NCBI RefSeq assembly: GCF_003600835.1
Contig: NZ_NQYC01000001.1
Coordinates: forward strand, 1,488,001 to 1,552,000
Length of the DNA: 64,000 nucleotides
Direction of reading: 5' to 3'
DNA from: Bacillus sp. PK3_68
GTDB taxonomy: Bacteria > Bacillota > Bacilli > Bacillales > Domibacillaceae
A program made the translations under genes and the position numbers. The notes beneath the pieces were generated by a model. The model was not told where the DNA came from. It saw nothing but the letters and a program-made list of their open reading frames with translations, and searched no databases. The stretch's first letter is position 1. Every line of letters starts with the position of its first letter. Positions 28,250 through 37,610 of the stretch are shown here, piece after piece.

Positions 28250-29899
28250 ATGGGCGATACAGCAATGAAAGTAAACCGAAAAGACGCAAAACTTGCATTA
28301 GCACATATGATTGTTGCATTTACCGCTTTATTTCTTGGTTGCATCTGTGGTCTTCTGCAAGTGTTTGTCCGCTCCGGGAAGATGGAGCTGCCAGCGGGCA
28401 TCGGCTATTATCAGCTTCTTACAGCTCACGGCGTGTTACTTGCTCTCGTTTTAACAACATTCTTTATTATTGGTTTTCAGTTTGCTGGCATGAGTCGGAC
28501 TGCCGGTGCTCTTTCTAATAAGGTTCGGCTAGCTGGCTGGATTGGCTTTTGGACAATGACAATTGGTACATCTATTACTACTTTTTATATTCTAACTGGA
28601 GAGGCCTCCGTTCTTTATACATTTTATGCCCCTCTTCAAGCACACGTTGGCTTTTACATTGGCCTTGCTTTAGTGGTTGTAGGAAGTTGGATTTCCGGAT
28701 TCGCTATGTTCATTCATTATGCCAAATGGAAAAAGCAACACCCAGGCCAGGCTGGCCCACTGTTAAGCTTTATGATTGTAATTAATATGGCTTTGTGGCT
28801 GATTTGTTCATTAGGAGTGGCGGCTACCGTTTTACTTCAATTTATTCCATGGTCTCTCGGCTGGACAGATGGCATTAACGTATTAGTTAGCCGTACGCTA
28901 TTCTGGTATTTTGGACATCCGCTCGTATATTTCTGGCTGCTTCCTGCCTATATGATCTGGTACGTTGTCATTCCAAAGGTCATTGGCGGAAAAATTTTCT
29001 CAGATTCTTTAGCAAGAATGTCATTCATTTTGTTCTTATTCTTTTCTATTCCAGTCGGGTTTCACCATCAATTAACAGAACCCGGTATTTCTCCTATGTG
29101 GAAGTACATTCAGGTTGTGCTGACATTAATGGTCGTTATCCCGTCTCTTATGACAGCATTTAGCATGTTTGCTACATTTGAACGATTCGGGCGTTCGCAA
29201 GGGGCCACTAACTTATTGGGCTGGCTCAAATTTCTTCCGTGGAAAGATGCTCGCTTTCTCGTTCCTTTTATTGGAATGGTGGCTTTTATTCCAGGAGGCG
29301 CCGGGGGAATCATCAATGCATCTCATCAGTTAAACCAGGTCATTCATAATACCATTTGGGTCACTGGGCATTTTCATTTAACTATTGCTACTACTGTTCT
29401 ACTGACTTTTTTTGGTGCAGCCTACTGGCTAATTCCCCATTTGACGGGCAGAACTTTTACTGCACAATTGAACCAATTAGCCATTGTTCAAGCTGTTGTA
29501 TGGTCTTTAGGCATGTTGATTATGTCAGGAGCGATGCATTGGGCAGGTCTTTATGGAGCACCAAGACGTTCATCCTTTTCCACCTATGGAGAATCAACTC
29601 AAGCGGCTGAATGGATTCCTTATCAAATTGCCCAAGCAGTCGGCGGAACTATGCTTTTTCTTGGCATTATTTTCGTATTATATATTGTTATTCAGCTTTT
29701 ATGTTTTGCACCCAAAGGAGAGGAAGAATTTCCAATCGGTGAAATGGAAGAAGGAGCAGAGAAAACACCGTTGTTTTTCGATAAATGGTGGCTATGGATT
29801 GTGATTGTGATCGTTTTGATTTTGCTTGCTTATACTATTCCATTTATGCATATGCTTCACCATGCACCGCCAGGTTCCCCAGGATATAAACTTTGGTAA
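28250..29899 (+). CDS. ba3-type cytochrome c oxidase subunit I
   Basis: Catalytic subunit reducing O2 to water, 549 residues with about 13 membrane helices. The low-spin heme ligand lies in LLTAHGVLLALVL. The CuB site and His-Tyr region is GHPLVYFWLLP, then the twin CuB histidines in VGFHHQLTEPGI, and TGHFHLTIATT with the high- and low-spin heme ligands. This pattern and the small subunit II identify the B (ba3) class, used at low oxygen. It starts 2 nt after subunit II and ends at a strong terminator. Confidence 0.94.
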   Translation: MGDTAMKVNRKDAKLALAHMIVAFTALFLGCICGLLQVFVRSGKMELPAGIGYYQLLTAHGVLLALVLTTFFIIGFQFAGMSRTAGALSNKVRLAGWIGFWTMTIGTSITTFYILTGEASVLYTFYAPLQAHVGFYIGLALVVVGSWISGFAMFIHYAKWKKQHPGQAGPLLSFMIVINMALWLICSLGVAATVLLQFIPWSLGWTDGINVLVSRTLFWYFGHPLVYFWLLPAYMIWYVVIPKVIGGKIFSDSLARMSFILFLFFSIPVGFHHQLTEPGISPMWKYIQVVLTLMVVIPSLMTAFSMFATFERFGRSQGATNLLGWLKFLPWKDARFLVPFIGMVAFIPGGAGGIINASHQLNQVIHNTIWVTGHFHLTIATTVLLTFFGAAYWLIPHLTGRTFTAQLNQLAIVQAVVWSLGMLIMSGAMHWAGLYGAPRRSSFSTYGESTQAAEWIPYQIAQAVGGTMLFLGIIFVLYIVIQLLCFAPKGEEEFPIGEMEEGAEKTPLFFDKWWLWIVIVIVLILLAYTIPFMHMLHHAPPGSPGYKLW

Positions 29900-29903
29900 A
29901 AGT

Positions 29904-29946
29904 AAAAAAGAGCGTTTGGGCTGCGGCACCCGAACGCTCTTTTTTA
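29904..29946 (+). terminator. Terminator of the ba3 oxidase operon
   Basis: AAAAAGAGCGTT pairs with AACGCTCTTTTT, with GGG/CCC-type pairing inside, ending in TTTTTT. It probably also serves the EcsC-family gene from the other side. Confidence 0.85.
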
Positions 29947-29976
29947 GTATCCAATTACCTTTTCTATACACAGCTC

Positions 29977-30822
29977 CTAAAAGGCTCTAGACGCTTTCTT
30001 TTCCTGCAGCCAACGGTACTGATAATACTTTTCAGCAAATTCGGTCATGCTTTTCGTCAAGCGATAATTCGCTCCGGCACCAATCGCTAGACTAATAAGC
30101 GGCAGATTTGCCATTTTTTTATTTTTAAACAACGTAATAGCTAGCAGCTTGCCAAATTGCTTTATCTGGCCTTCCATCCACGACGGATCGATCAGTTGTT
30201 CCGTTTCATTGTAAAAATAAGGATGTTCCCTTTCCTCAAGATCAATTAGCAGCTCTTGCCATCCATCGGCTTTGAGTCGTTCAGGCAAAGCAGCAGCATG
30301 AAAGACTTTCAGAGAAGCCATCATTTCAAATGGCAGCTGAGGATCATATCCGTACGTCATTGCAGTAATTTGGATGGCTCGCAGGTTAAGAACGGCCATG
30401 GCCGCAAAGTCAGTGCTAAGCGGGATGGCGCCTCCTGTCCCGGTAATCCCGCCCTGAATGAGTGAATAAAGTCGATGCCTTGATGACTGCTGGCTATTCA
30501 AGTAGCGAAGTTGATCAATCGTGAGCTTTTTTAAATCATCCAGTACTTCTACATCTTCTCTAAATACGCGAGCAGATGTTAAAATTCGGTCCCTCGCTTC
30601 ATTTTGAAATTGTGAGCCTTGAAGCAACGAGTGCATATGAAACAGCACACTGTCTAGCTGTCCGAAAAAAGACGAAAGCGCCTCTTCAGGAATAGTTGCC
30701 AGTGCTGCATTTAACCACTTCGAATATGTATATTGAAAGTCATTGCCGTCATAGTCAGCCATTGACTGTTCCCACGCCATGATTTCTTCCCAAACGGCTT
30801 TCTCCCGTTCTGTCCAAGCCAT
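29977..30822 (-). CDS. EcsC family protein
   Basis: Protein of 281 residues, mostly helical. The sequence QGGITGTGGAIPLSTDFAAMAVLNLRAIQITAMTYGYDP matches the EcsC family core (broken here only by my reading of motifs G-x-TG-x-GG and L-x-L-R-x-I). The glycine-rich segment may be membrane-associated. Function in this stand-alone form is unknown; EcsC itself belongs to the Ecs ABC transporter locus. ATG 30822 with AAAGGGGAC upstream is chosen over longer in-frame versions. It is monocistronic and converges on the oxidase operon. Confidence 0.78.
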   Translation of the reverse strand: MAWTEREKAVWEEIMAWEQSMADYDGNDFQYTYSKWLNAALATIPEEALSSFFGQLDSVLFHMHSLLQGSQFQNEARDRILTSARVFREDVEVLDDLKKLTIDQLRYLNSQQSSRHRLYSLIQGGITGTGGAIPLSTDFAAMAVLNLRAIQITAMTYGYDPQLPFEMMASLKVFHAAALPERLKADGWQELLIDLEEREHPYFYNETEQLIDPSWMEGQIKQFGKLLAITLFKNKKMANLPLISLAIGAGANYRLTKSMTEFAEKYYQYRWLQEKKASRAF

Positions 30823-31070
30823 ATTCGCGTCCCCTTTCCATGCTATTTCCGTCCTTTCATTTTCTATCATCAACCAGTAAAAGTCAATTTCGACGGATTG
30901 ACAGAAAACAGTGGTTGACAAGTAGCTTCTCCTTTATTTAGCTGGATTCCCCGTCCTCACTCTGGATCAAGGCGTAGAGAAGTTCAAATGCAGCTTTTGC
31001 TTTTCCCTCGGAATAGGAACCCTTTCCAATGCATAATTTTTAACGAGGACTTGGACAAGGAGAGGATAAG

Positions 31071-31655
31071 ATCGTAAAAAAGATACTTATTATTGGATTT
31101 GCAGCTGTGCTCATTGGAATAGGGATTAACGGATTCATTCTTCCCTTTCATCTTCTCGAAGGAGGAGTGTTTGGAATTGGCTTGTTATTCAACTATTTAT
31201 GGGGATTTAAAATAGGAATTACTATTTTATGTTTAAATTTCCCAATCTATCTTCTCGCTTTTAAGTTGGAAAGATCTTATTTTTTTAACAGCTTATATGG
31301 GACTCTTTTAACGCCCGTCGCAATCGATCTACTTCTCCCTCTGAAAGGAACAATTGACCTGCCTATCCTGATGAGTGCTTGTGTTGGTGGTCTATTCATT
31401 GGAGCCGGAACCGGTTTAATGCTAAGGTATCATATCTCTCCAGGAGGGGTGGATTTATTAGCTCTTTTACTGTCAAAACACCTGGCTGTCAATGCTGGTT
31501 TTTTTATCTTCTTTATGGATTCGTTGATCCTTGCTTCCGGCTTATGGATTTTTAAGGACCCCACAATGATCTATTCTTTACTTACACTAATGGCTGTTGC
31601 CTTTTTAGTAACTATTCTTACTTCGTTTCGCTCAGTAAATATTTATTCAAAATAA
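31071..31655 (+). CDS. YitT-like membrane protein, with a non-standard start
   Basis: Membrane protein of about 194 residues with five or six hydrophobic segments, of the YitT (DUF161) type. Motifs seen are FILPFHLLEGGVFGIGLL, GAGTGLMLRYHISPGGVDLLA and FLVTILTSFRSVNIYSK. It lacks the soluble C-terminal domain of full-length YitT proteins. No ATG, GTG or TTG occurs before the first helix. The best-placed start after AAGGAG (31057-31062) is an ATC at 31071, giving IVKKILIIGFAAVLIGIGING. The first canonical start, GTG 31107, would delete half of helix 1 and has no ribosome site. Function unknown. Confidence 0.62.
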   Translation: MVKKILIIGFAAVLIGIGINGFILPFHLLEGGVFGIGLLFNYLWGFKIGITILCLNFPIYLLAFKLERSYFFNSLYGTLLTPVAIDLLLPLKGTIDLPILMSACVGGLFIGAGTGLMLRYHISPGGVDLLALLLSKHLAVNAGFFIFFMDSLILASGLWIFKDPTMIYSLLTLMAVAFLVTILTSFRSVNIYSK

Positions 31656-31702
31656 ACATCCTCTGCCATAGAATGGAAGTTCCATACAATGCCAGAGGAT
31701 GT
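31656..31702. terminator. Hairpin between the YitT-like gene and ackA
   Basis: ACATCCTCTG pairs with CAGAGGATGT around a 27-nt interior that itself can fold (ATGGAA/TTCCAT). The T-tract is poor; it may serve both converging genes. Confidence 0.5.
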
Positions 31703-31742
31703 TCCTCTTGCTATCATTGAAATTGACAGCTTCCTTATATCA

Positions 31743-32933
31743 TTATAATCCCGCTAGTTTTACCGTATCGCAGGCGATCATCACTTCTTCATCTGTTGGA
31801 ATAATGATAACTTTAACTGGGGAATGAGGATAATTAATAAAAGCCTCTTGACCGCGCACTTGATTGCGCGCAGGGTCCCAATAGACACCCATAAATTCAA
31901 GTCCGCGAAGTACACGACCGCGAATAACAGGGCTGTTCTCTCCAATGCCAGCTGTAAAAATAATGGCATCAACCCCAGACATCCGTGCTGCATAGGAGCC
32001 AATGTATTTATGTATTCGACCGGCGAACACTTCAAGAGCAAGCTCAGCACGTTCATTTCCCTTGGCTGCTTCTTCTTCAATATCGCGAAGGTCGCTGGAG
32101 AAACCGGAAACTCCGAGCATCCCTGATTCTTTGTTTAACACATCTAGTACTTCATCCGCTGTTTTCCCTGTCTTTTCCATAATAAATGGAATAAGAGCTG
32201 GATCAATATTCCCTGATCTCGTACCCATGGTAACACCGGCAAGCGGTGTAAATCCCATGGACGTATCAATCGACTTGCCGCCGCTGATTGCTGCAATGCT
32301 CGCACCATTTCCGAGGTGACAGGAAATTAAGCGCAGCTGTTCAATGGGCCGTTCAAGCAACTCGGCCGCCCGCTGTGAAACATATTTATGAGAGGTGCCA
32401 TGGAAACCATATTTTCGAATGCCGTAATCTGTGTAATAATGATACGGCAGACTGTATAAAAACGAACTCTCGGGCATCGTCTGGTGAAAAGCCGTATCAA
32501 AAACGGCAACGGCCGGCACATTAGGAAGCACTTCCCTAAATGCCCGGATTCCGGTTACGTTTGCTGGATTATGGAGCGGTGCTAAATCGGACAACTGTTC
32601 GATTTTCTCTATCACCTGATCCGTAATGATGACTGAATCTGTAAATATTTCTCCTCCATGAACCACACGATGGCCGATACCGTTTATTTCTTCAAGCGAT
32701 TGAATAATCCCCATGTCGGTCAGTTTATCTAAGAGAATCCGGACCGCTTCTGCATGGTTTGGAATATCCATGATTTCTTTTTGTTTGTGCCCGTCTACTG
32801 TAATGTTAAATAAGGCTCGTGGCAGGCCAATTCGTTCCACAAGTCCCTTTGTGATAACCCGTTTTTCCGGCATTTCAAACAGCTGAAACTTTAATGAGCT
32901 GCTCCCGGCGTTAATGGCAATAACTTTTGACAT
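31743..32933 (-). CDS. ackA: Acetate kinase
   Basis: Interconverts acetyl phosphate and acetate with ATP formation, the last step of overflow metabolism. The 396-residue protein has the acetate kinase signatures: [16 protein letters not shown] at the N-terminus, the HRVVHGGE loop, the catalytic arginine region, [24 protein letters not shown] and [14 protein letters not shown] 32933 follows GAGGAGG. It lies 60 nt after ytxK on the same strand, as in B. subtilis. I saw no clear catabolite-response element. Confidence 0.97.
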   Translation of the reverse strand: MSKVIAINAGSSSLKFQLFEMPEKRVITKGLVERIGLPRALFNITVDGHKQKEIMDIPNHAEAVRILLDKLTDMGIIQSLEEINGIGHRVVHGGEIFTDSVIITDQVIEKIEQLSDLAPLHNPANVTGIRAFREVLPNVPAVAVFDTAFHQTMPESSFLYSLPYHYYTDYGIRKYGFHGTSHKYVSQRAAELLERPIEQLRLISCHLGNGASIAAISGGKSIDTSMGFTPLAGVTMGTRSGNIDPALIPFIMEKTGKTADEVLDVLNKESGMLGVSGFSSDLRDIEEEAAKGNERAELALEVFAGRIHKYIGSYAARMSGVDAIIFTAGIGENSPVIRGRVLRGLEFMGVYWDPARNQVRGQEAFINYPHSPVKVIIIPTDEEVMIACDTVKLAGL

Positions 32934-32993
32934 AAAGACCTCCTCATTTTCACAAAGTGCTGGCACGGCCGATTATATTCAATTATCTAGCTT

Positions 32994-33983
32994 TTACTTA
33001 TTTTCTTTGAACCATGTCTCCAATTTTATCATGATCGACTGCATGGCCTTTCTGTCCTTCATAGATGGCATGGTTGCCAAAAATACTTGTTTTGGTGCAA
33101 GGCTTTCCACTTGCTGCTTTTGTAAAATCAAAATACTTTTTGCTGCCTGCTTGTTCTTAAACATAGTCATTGGCAATTGAATCAGCCCTTGAATATGAAC
33201 ATGTTTTTGAAAAAAGCGATGCAGCTTATCAGCTCCCGCCTCCTCAAATAAACCATTTGGAACAAGCAAGAATAGATAACCACCTGGCTTTGTATGCTTT
33301 ACACTTTGCTCTATAAATAAATGATGGGCATAGGAATGTCCCTCTTCCGCTTGCAGCTCAAAGTCTGCTGCCCTTCTATCATTAGGGTACCAGCCGACTG
33401 GCAAGTCGCAAATAACTGCATCCACTGGGTCAATTAACAGTGGCTCTAATGCATCTTGATTATAAAGCTGGACAGACTGCTCGATCAAGTTGGCTCCACA
33501 CCAGGCGAGTTTTAATAATAAATCATCTATTTCTACCCCTGCAGCGGCAATGGCTGCTTCCGGTTGGCGATTTAAAACTGTCATCAAAAGATTTCCTGTT
33601 CCAGCCGCGGGATCAAGAAGGGTAAATTCTTTTTTTTCTTGCATAAATTTTTCCAGTAAATAGCTCATAAATAACCCGATAGAATCCGGTGTCATTTGAT
33701 GATGCGGCTGTACATTTTCTTGCATTCCTTTTAAAATAGCGAACTGATAAGCTTGACGAACTTCCTCTTTCGAATAATTGTCAAGGTTTGTTTCCTCATA
33801 TTTTTTACATACCCGTTTCTTCGTAAAATCGCTCATTTCTTCTTGCAAAACTTTTTGTTGAAATAAGTTTTCCGCAGTTTCTGCTAATGCATCTAAATAA
33901 GAGCATTCTAGCTCTTGCTGAAGAATAGCCGCTGTTTCATCGAAGATTTTAAATAGGTGTTCAATCGGGGAAAAGTCACTCAT
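32994..33983 (-). CDS. ytxK: Class I SAM-dependent methyltransferase, YtxK family
   Basis: Methyltransferase-fold protein of 329 residues resembling N6-adenine DNA methylases. The SAM-binding motif LLDPAAGTGNLLMTVL and the acidic motif GVEIDDLLLKLA are clear. The catalytic loop reads CDLPVGWYPND in place of the usual NPPY, so it may not methylate DNA. The N-terminal 80 residues are helical. The substrate is unknown. ATG 33983 follows AGGAGGAA. It precedes ackA and may be cotranscribed with it. Confidence 0.88.
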   Translation of the reverse strand: MSDFSPIEHLFKIFDETAAILQQELECSYLDALAETAENLFQQKVLQEEMSDFTKKRVCKKYEETNLDNYSKEEVRQAYQFAILKGMQENVQPHHQMTPDSIGLFMSYLLEKFMQEKKEFTLLDPAAGTGNLLMTVLNRQPEAAIAAAGVEIDDLLLKLAWCGANLIEQSVQLYNQDALEPLLIDPVDAVICDLPVGWYPNDRRAADFELQAEEGHSYAHHLFIEQSVKHTKPGGYLFLLVPNGLFEEAGADKLHRFFQKHVHIQGLIQLPMTMFKNKQAAKSILILQKQQVESLAPKQVFLATMPSMKDRKAMQSIMIKLETWFKENK

Positions 33984-34014
33984 ATTCGTTCCTCCTGTAA
34001 GTCTCTATCGCTTT

Positions 34015-34046
34015 AAAAAGGCTGACTCATAAAGAGCCAGCCTTTC
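34015..34046 (-). terminator. Terminator of tpx
   Basis: On the minus strand AAAGGCTG and CAGCCTTT form a stem (with GCTC/GAGT extending it with a mismatch) around a loop of about 7 nt, followed by TTTTTAAAG. Confidence 0.75.
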
Positions 34047-34057
34047 ATTTTTTATTT

Positions 34058-34558
34058 TTACTTGGCGGATTTTGCTGCCTCAATCGCTTTTTCATAGTCC
34101 GGATGGTTCGTTCCCTCACTTACATATTCTACATATGTAACTTTCCCTTCGCTATCTAAGACGAATACAGAACGTGCCAATAGGCGGAGTTCTTTCATAT
34201 GAACACCATAAGCATCCCCGAACGACATATTGCGATGATCAGAATAAATTTTTACATTTTCCAGTCCCTCTCCCGCACACCAACGCTTTTGTGCAAACGG
34301 AAGATCGGCAGAAATAGTAATGACTTCTGCATTGCTAATTTTAGAAGCTTCTTCATTAAACTTGCGTGTTTGCTGCTCACACACGCCTGTATCAATGGAA
34401 GGAATCACACTAATTAAACGCACTTTGCCATTAGAATCGGCTAACGTAACCTCTGATAAGTCTGTTGCAAGCACTGTAAAAGCAGGTGCCTGGTCGCCCA
34501 CCTTTACTTCGTTTCCAAGCAGTGTGACCGGGTTTCCTTTGAATGTTATATTTGCCAT
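34058..34558 (-). CDS. tpx: Thiol peroxidase
   Basis: Atypical 2-Cys peroxiredoxin of 166 residues that reduces alkyl hydroperoxides using thioredoxin. Peroxidatic Cys60 lies in [11 protein letters not shown] and the resolving Cys94 in KRWCAGEG, exactly as in bacterial Tpx. The N-terminal [17 protein letters not shown] is typical. ATG 34558 is the family start and follows GGAGGGA; a longer open frame upstream is not used. It sits between ytxK and ytfJ, as in B. subtilis. Confidence 0.96.
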   Translation of the reverse strand: MANITFKGNPVTLLGNEVKVGDQAPAFTVLATDLSEVTLADSNGKVRLISVIPSIDTGVCEQQTRKFNEEASKISNAEVITISADLPFAQKRWCAGEGLENVKIYSDHRNMSFGDAYGVHMKELRLLARSVFVLDSEGKVTYVEYVSEGTNHPDYEKAIEAAKSAK

Positions 34559-34655
34559 ATTCCTAATCCCTCCTCCATCTTTTTCACACTTAATATCATA
34601 CTTGTTTGAACGAGGGAAATGCAAGGAAAAGTCCTGCTATTGCTCAATCTCTCTG

Positions 34656-35087
34656 CTAAATTGTAAAATCTGAAGAAGATTTTTTAGATGACGATTGTTT
34701 GGACTGATTTTTTTGGTTAAGCATATTTTGAATTTTATCTATGACAGCTGGCGCAAGGTCAATAATCTTGTCTAACAAATGTGTGTTTTCGTCTAGATGA
34801 AGCATGCGTACACCGCTTGAATTAACAATTAAAAAAGCGATAGGTGTAATGGACACACCGCCCCCACTACCGCCGCCAAACGGGCTTTTCCCCTGGCCTT
34901 CTCCCTGCTTATCAAGCATAAATTCACTTCCGCCTGCCGCAAAGCCAAAGCCAACTTTAGAAACAGTCATAATTACACTTCCGTCAGGTGTTTCCACCGG
35001 ATCTCCAATAATTGTATTGACATCAATCATATCTTTCAAGTTTTCCATAGCTGTGGTCATTAATCCTTCGATTGGATGGTCGCCCAT
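34656..35087 (-). CDS. ytfJ: GerW family sporulation protein YtfJ
   Basis: Protein of 143 residues, needed in B. subtilis for normal spore germination and found in the inner spore membrane. It shows the family pattern HPIEGLMTTAMENLKDMIDVNTIIGDPV, then SVIMTVSKVGFGFAAGGSEF, a glycine-rich loop (PFGGGSGGG) and a hydrophobic strand PIAFLIV. The tail is rich in K and S. An ATG two codons earlier (35093) abuts the GGAGGG ribosome site, so the ATG at 35087, 6 nt away, is the likely start. Cotranscribed with ytfI upstream. Confidence 0.92.
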   Translation of the reverse strand: MGDHPIEGLMTTAMENLKDMIDVNTIIGDPVETPDGSVIMTVSKVGFGFAAGGSEFMLDKQGEGQGKSPFGGGSGGGVSITPIAFLIVNSSGVRMLHLDENTHLLDKIIDLAPAVIDKIQNMLNQKNQSKQSSSKKSSSDFTI

Positions 35088-35114
35088 GTTCATCCCTCCA
35101 GTTGTTTACGCATT

Positions 35115-35735
35115 TTAAAAAAACAGCCCGGTATTCGAACGTTTTTTTCGGCTTCGCCGGTGAAAAAATAGTTGAATAACTGCAGTTATAGCATGCCCTG
35201 CACGAAAGGAAATCATACACGAACATTCCACTTTCCAAATAGATTGGCCAAAAACGGGTGTGACCTCGATTTCAGGAATGGCAGTCATATTCATCATGCG
35301 ATGTGCGGCTGAAAGGACACTTCCTTTTATAGCCCAGAGCGAACCTGCTGCCATCCCTGTCCAGGCGGCGTCCTTCATACCGATAGCTGTCCGCCACAAA
35401 AAAGTGTGGATTTCTATTTTATTTAAAAATGAACGAATAATATAATGAAGATTTTCAATGTGCTCCAACTTCTCCTTCACTTGGATGAAAAATTTTTCCG
35501 CCTCCTCAGGTGTCACTTCTTCATCTGCTCTTTTTCTTTGAGTCTCAGAAATCGAACTGTCTGTAAGTGGAATATAGAGAGTATAAGATAGCAGTCCGTG
35601 AAGGAAGGAAAAACGGACATAGGCCTCTTTGCTTTCGGGTACGCGAAAAAAGTAAAAAAGGAGCCTGATTTTTAGGAAATATATAGATAAACAAAGAATT
35701 AAAAAAACAGCCAGTCCCCACCATACGTAACCCAT
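35115..35735 (-). CDS. ytfI: DUF2953 domain membrane protein YtfI
   Basis: Protein of 206 residues with an N-terminal membrane helix (VWWGLAVFLILCLSIYFL) and a cytoplasmic domain of the DUF2953 type, ending in a hydrophobic patch and a strongly basic tail (HRRSRKKR). Function is unknown; its partnership with the sporulation gene ytfJ (27-nt gap) suggests a spore-related role. ATG 35735 with AAAGGAGGG upstream is preferred over the longer open frame. Confidence 0.85.
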   Translation of the reverse strand: MGYVWWGLAVFLILCLSIYFLKIRLLFYFFRVPESKEAYVRFSFLHGLLSYTLYIPLTDSSISETQRKRADEEVTPEEAEKFFIQVKEKLEHIENLHYIIRSFLNKIEIHTFLWRTAIGMKDAAWTGMAAGSLWAIKGSVLSAAHRMMNMTAIPEIEVTPVFGQSIWKVECSCMISFRAGHAITAVIQLFFHRRSRKKRSNTGLFF

Positions 35736-35829
35736 ACGGTTCCCTCCTTTTTCGCTAAACAGTTTGTCCGCAAGAAAAAGAAAGTAAACATGAGGAACCA
35801 ACGTATTCTCTAATGGTTACAAAGAGCAT

Positions 35830-35866
35830 AAAAAAGCCGCCGGCAATCAGCCGGCAGCTTTTTTAT
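35830..35866 (-). terminator. Terminator of sppA-yteJ
   Basis: AAAAAGC-GCCGG pairs with CCGGC-GCTTTTT around a short loop, with T-runs on both sides. It overlaps the yteJ stop codon. Confidence 0.8.
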
Positions 35867-36444
35867 AAGGAATGAACAGGAGACTGAACAGCTAGTGAAT
35901 ACTCGTGGATAACTGTTGTACCCGCAAAATAGTCATGCAGTCCTTGTTTTCTTGATAAAAAGGCAACAAGTACATATAAAAAAGGTATGGTTACAGATAA
36001 GTAGCGGCCAATCCACTCGCGGAATAAAATCGTCTTCCATGAAAGACCGGAGTCCGTCAATGAAATAACTTTTAGGCCAAACACCATTTTTCCCACCGTT
36101 TGCCCCCACCATTTTGTCATTAAAACAAAATATAAATAAAAAACAAGGGCGGTCGCTATATTAACTGCGGAAAAGAGCCCATCGCCTGTCGTATCGATCC
36201 CAACGGCCCGAAATAACGGATAGACGAGAAGGCGGGAAATGCTTCCGACTACAATTAAATCGAGAAGATACGCCCAGAACCGCATCCAAAAGCCGGCATA
36301 ATGTAAAACAGGTGGAGCAGAAACAGCCAACGGCGCTTTTTCTTCTACCGGTGGATCGAACGCATGCGCAGGCTCTTCTGTTGGCTGCTCCTCCTCAGGA
36401 CGCTTTGTCTCTTCCGTTTCATTGTTCCAATCTTCTCTCATCAT
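35863..36444 (-). CDS. yteJ: RDD family membrane protein YteJ
   Basis: Protein of 193 residues: a disordered acidic, proline-rich N-terminus (residues 1-48), then an RDD domain with three membrane helices (FWMRFWAYLLDLIVVGSI, ATALVFYLYFVLMT, YLSVTIPFLYVLVAF). The R-x-x-A-x-x-x-D signature lies in RFWAYLLD. In B. subtilis YteJ works with SppA in resistance to antibacterial peptides such as lantibiotics. It is 11 nt downstream of sppA in the same operon. Confidence 0.9.
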   Translation of the reverse strand: MMREDWNNETEETKRPEEEQPTEEPAHAFDPPVEEKAPLAVSAPPVLHYAGFWMRFWAYLLDLIVVGSISRLLVYPLFRAVGIDTTGDGLFSAVNIATALVFYLYFVLMTKWWGQTVGKMVFGLKVISLTDSGLSWKTILFREWIGRYLSVTIPFLYVLVAFLSRKQGLHDYFAGTTVIHEYSLAVQSPVHSL

Positions 36445-36455
36445 CTGTCCCTCCT

Positions 36456-37466
36456 TTATTCCGCATATAAATACATCAGCCGCGGAGAATTTGGATGTGA
36501 AAAGATTTTCATTAACGCTTGGACTTCATCATTTCCACCGATCAGCTGCTGCGCTTTCGCTGTTAAGAAAGACGGCAGGCCAAGATTGGACTCATACGTC
36601 ACCACTTGGGCACCTTTTAAGTTTTTATCCTGTTTCAATGCATCAATGGTATCTTCAAGATAACCAAAATCATCAATCAAGTTAAGCTTTTTTGCCTGGC
36701 GGCCATCATAGATGCGGCCATCAGCAATTTTTTTGACTTGCTCTTTCGACATCCCGCGCCCACTAGCGATAACATGAACGAAACCTTCATAGGAGTTATT
36801 AATCATTGATTGTAGAATTTTTCTTTCTTCTTCTGTCATTTCACGCGTCGGGCTCATAATGTCTTTGTGAGGACCGCTTTTTATGGTAACAAAATCAACT
36901 CCATACTTTTGCGCAAGCTTTGAATAATTGACGCTTTGCATAATGACTCCAAGTGAGCCAGTCAACGTTTCAGGGCTCGCATAAATTTTATCAGCGGGAG
37001 CTGAAATATAGTAGCCGCCTGAAGCCGCCATCGAACCCATGGATACATAAAATGGTTTTTTCGTTTTCTCTTTAATCTCTAAAATCTTCTCGCGAATTTG
37101 AGCGCTTTCTACTACTCCGCCACCCGGTGAATTTACTTGTAGAATAACAGCTTTTACCGTGTCATCCTCCTGAACCTTATCGAGTTTTTTCATAAACTGT
37201 CGATGATTATAGCCGGGGGACGAAAAAAGTGATTCGGCCGCGCCCGTATCTTGGATAACTCCCTCCACTGGCAAAACGGCAATCTTTTTCGCAGCATTCC
37301 CTTCTTGCTCCACCTGCTCGGTGAAATCCTCATCACTGGCTCCCATCGCGCTTTCGAACGCTTTAGAAAAGTCTGTTTTCATTGCCATGGATGCTACATT
37401 AACAATAATGGAAACAATAAATAATCCAGCAGCCAGTGCGAGGGCAACCATTCTCTTTTTGTTCAA
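36456..37466 (-). CDS. sppA: Signal peptide peptidase SppA
   Basis: Membrane-bound serine protease of 336 residues that digests cleaved signal peptides. One N-terminal membrane helix (VALALAAGLFIVSIIVNVA) is followed by the ClpP-like domain. The Ser-Lys dyad is visible as Ser149 (SMAASGGYY) and Lys201 (KSGPHKD), matching Ser147/Lys199 of the B. subtilis enzyme. The start is a TTG at 37466 with GGAGAG upstream. Operon with yteJ; B. subtilis SppA also contributes to lantibiotic resistance. Confidence 0.95.
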   Translation of the reverse strand: MNKKRMVALALAAGLFIVSIIVNVASMAMKTDFSKAFESAMGASDEDFTEQVEQEGNAAKKIAVLPVEGVIQDTGAAESLFSSPGYNHRQFMKKLDKVQEDDTVKAVILQVNSPGGGVVESAQIREKILEIKEKTKKPFYVSMGSMAASGGYYISAPADKIYASPETLTGSLGVIMQSVNYSKLAQKYGVDFVTIKSGPHKDIMSPTREMTEEERKILQSMINNSYEGFVHVIASGRGMSKEQVKKIADGRIYDGRQAKKLNLIDDFGYLEDTIDALKQDKNLKGAQVVTYESNLGLPSFLTAKAQQLIGGNDEVQALMKIFSHPNSPRLMYLYAE

Positions 37467-37610
37467 TTTACTCTCTCCTTCCCTATCTTTTTAGTTCACC
37501 AGCTTCGAAAAAACAGCTGGCACATGGTAAACTTGAAACAGGTACACCTTATTCTAACAAATCATTTAATAACAACCATACTAACTTTCCCAAAAAAAGG
37601 AGACTTTCTT

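Noticed and set aside
31743-33000. Catabolite-response (cre) site upstream of ackA
   Set aside because: The 60-nt gap after ytxK shows no convincing WTGNAANCGNWNNCW-type match.
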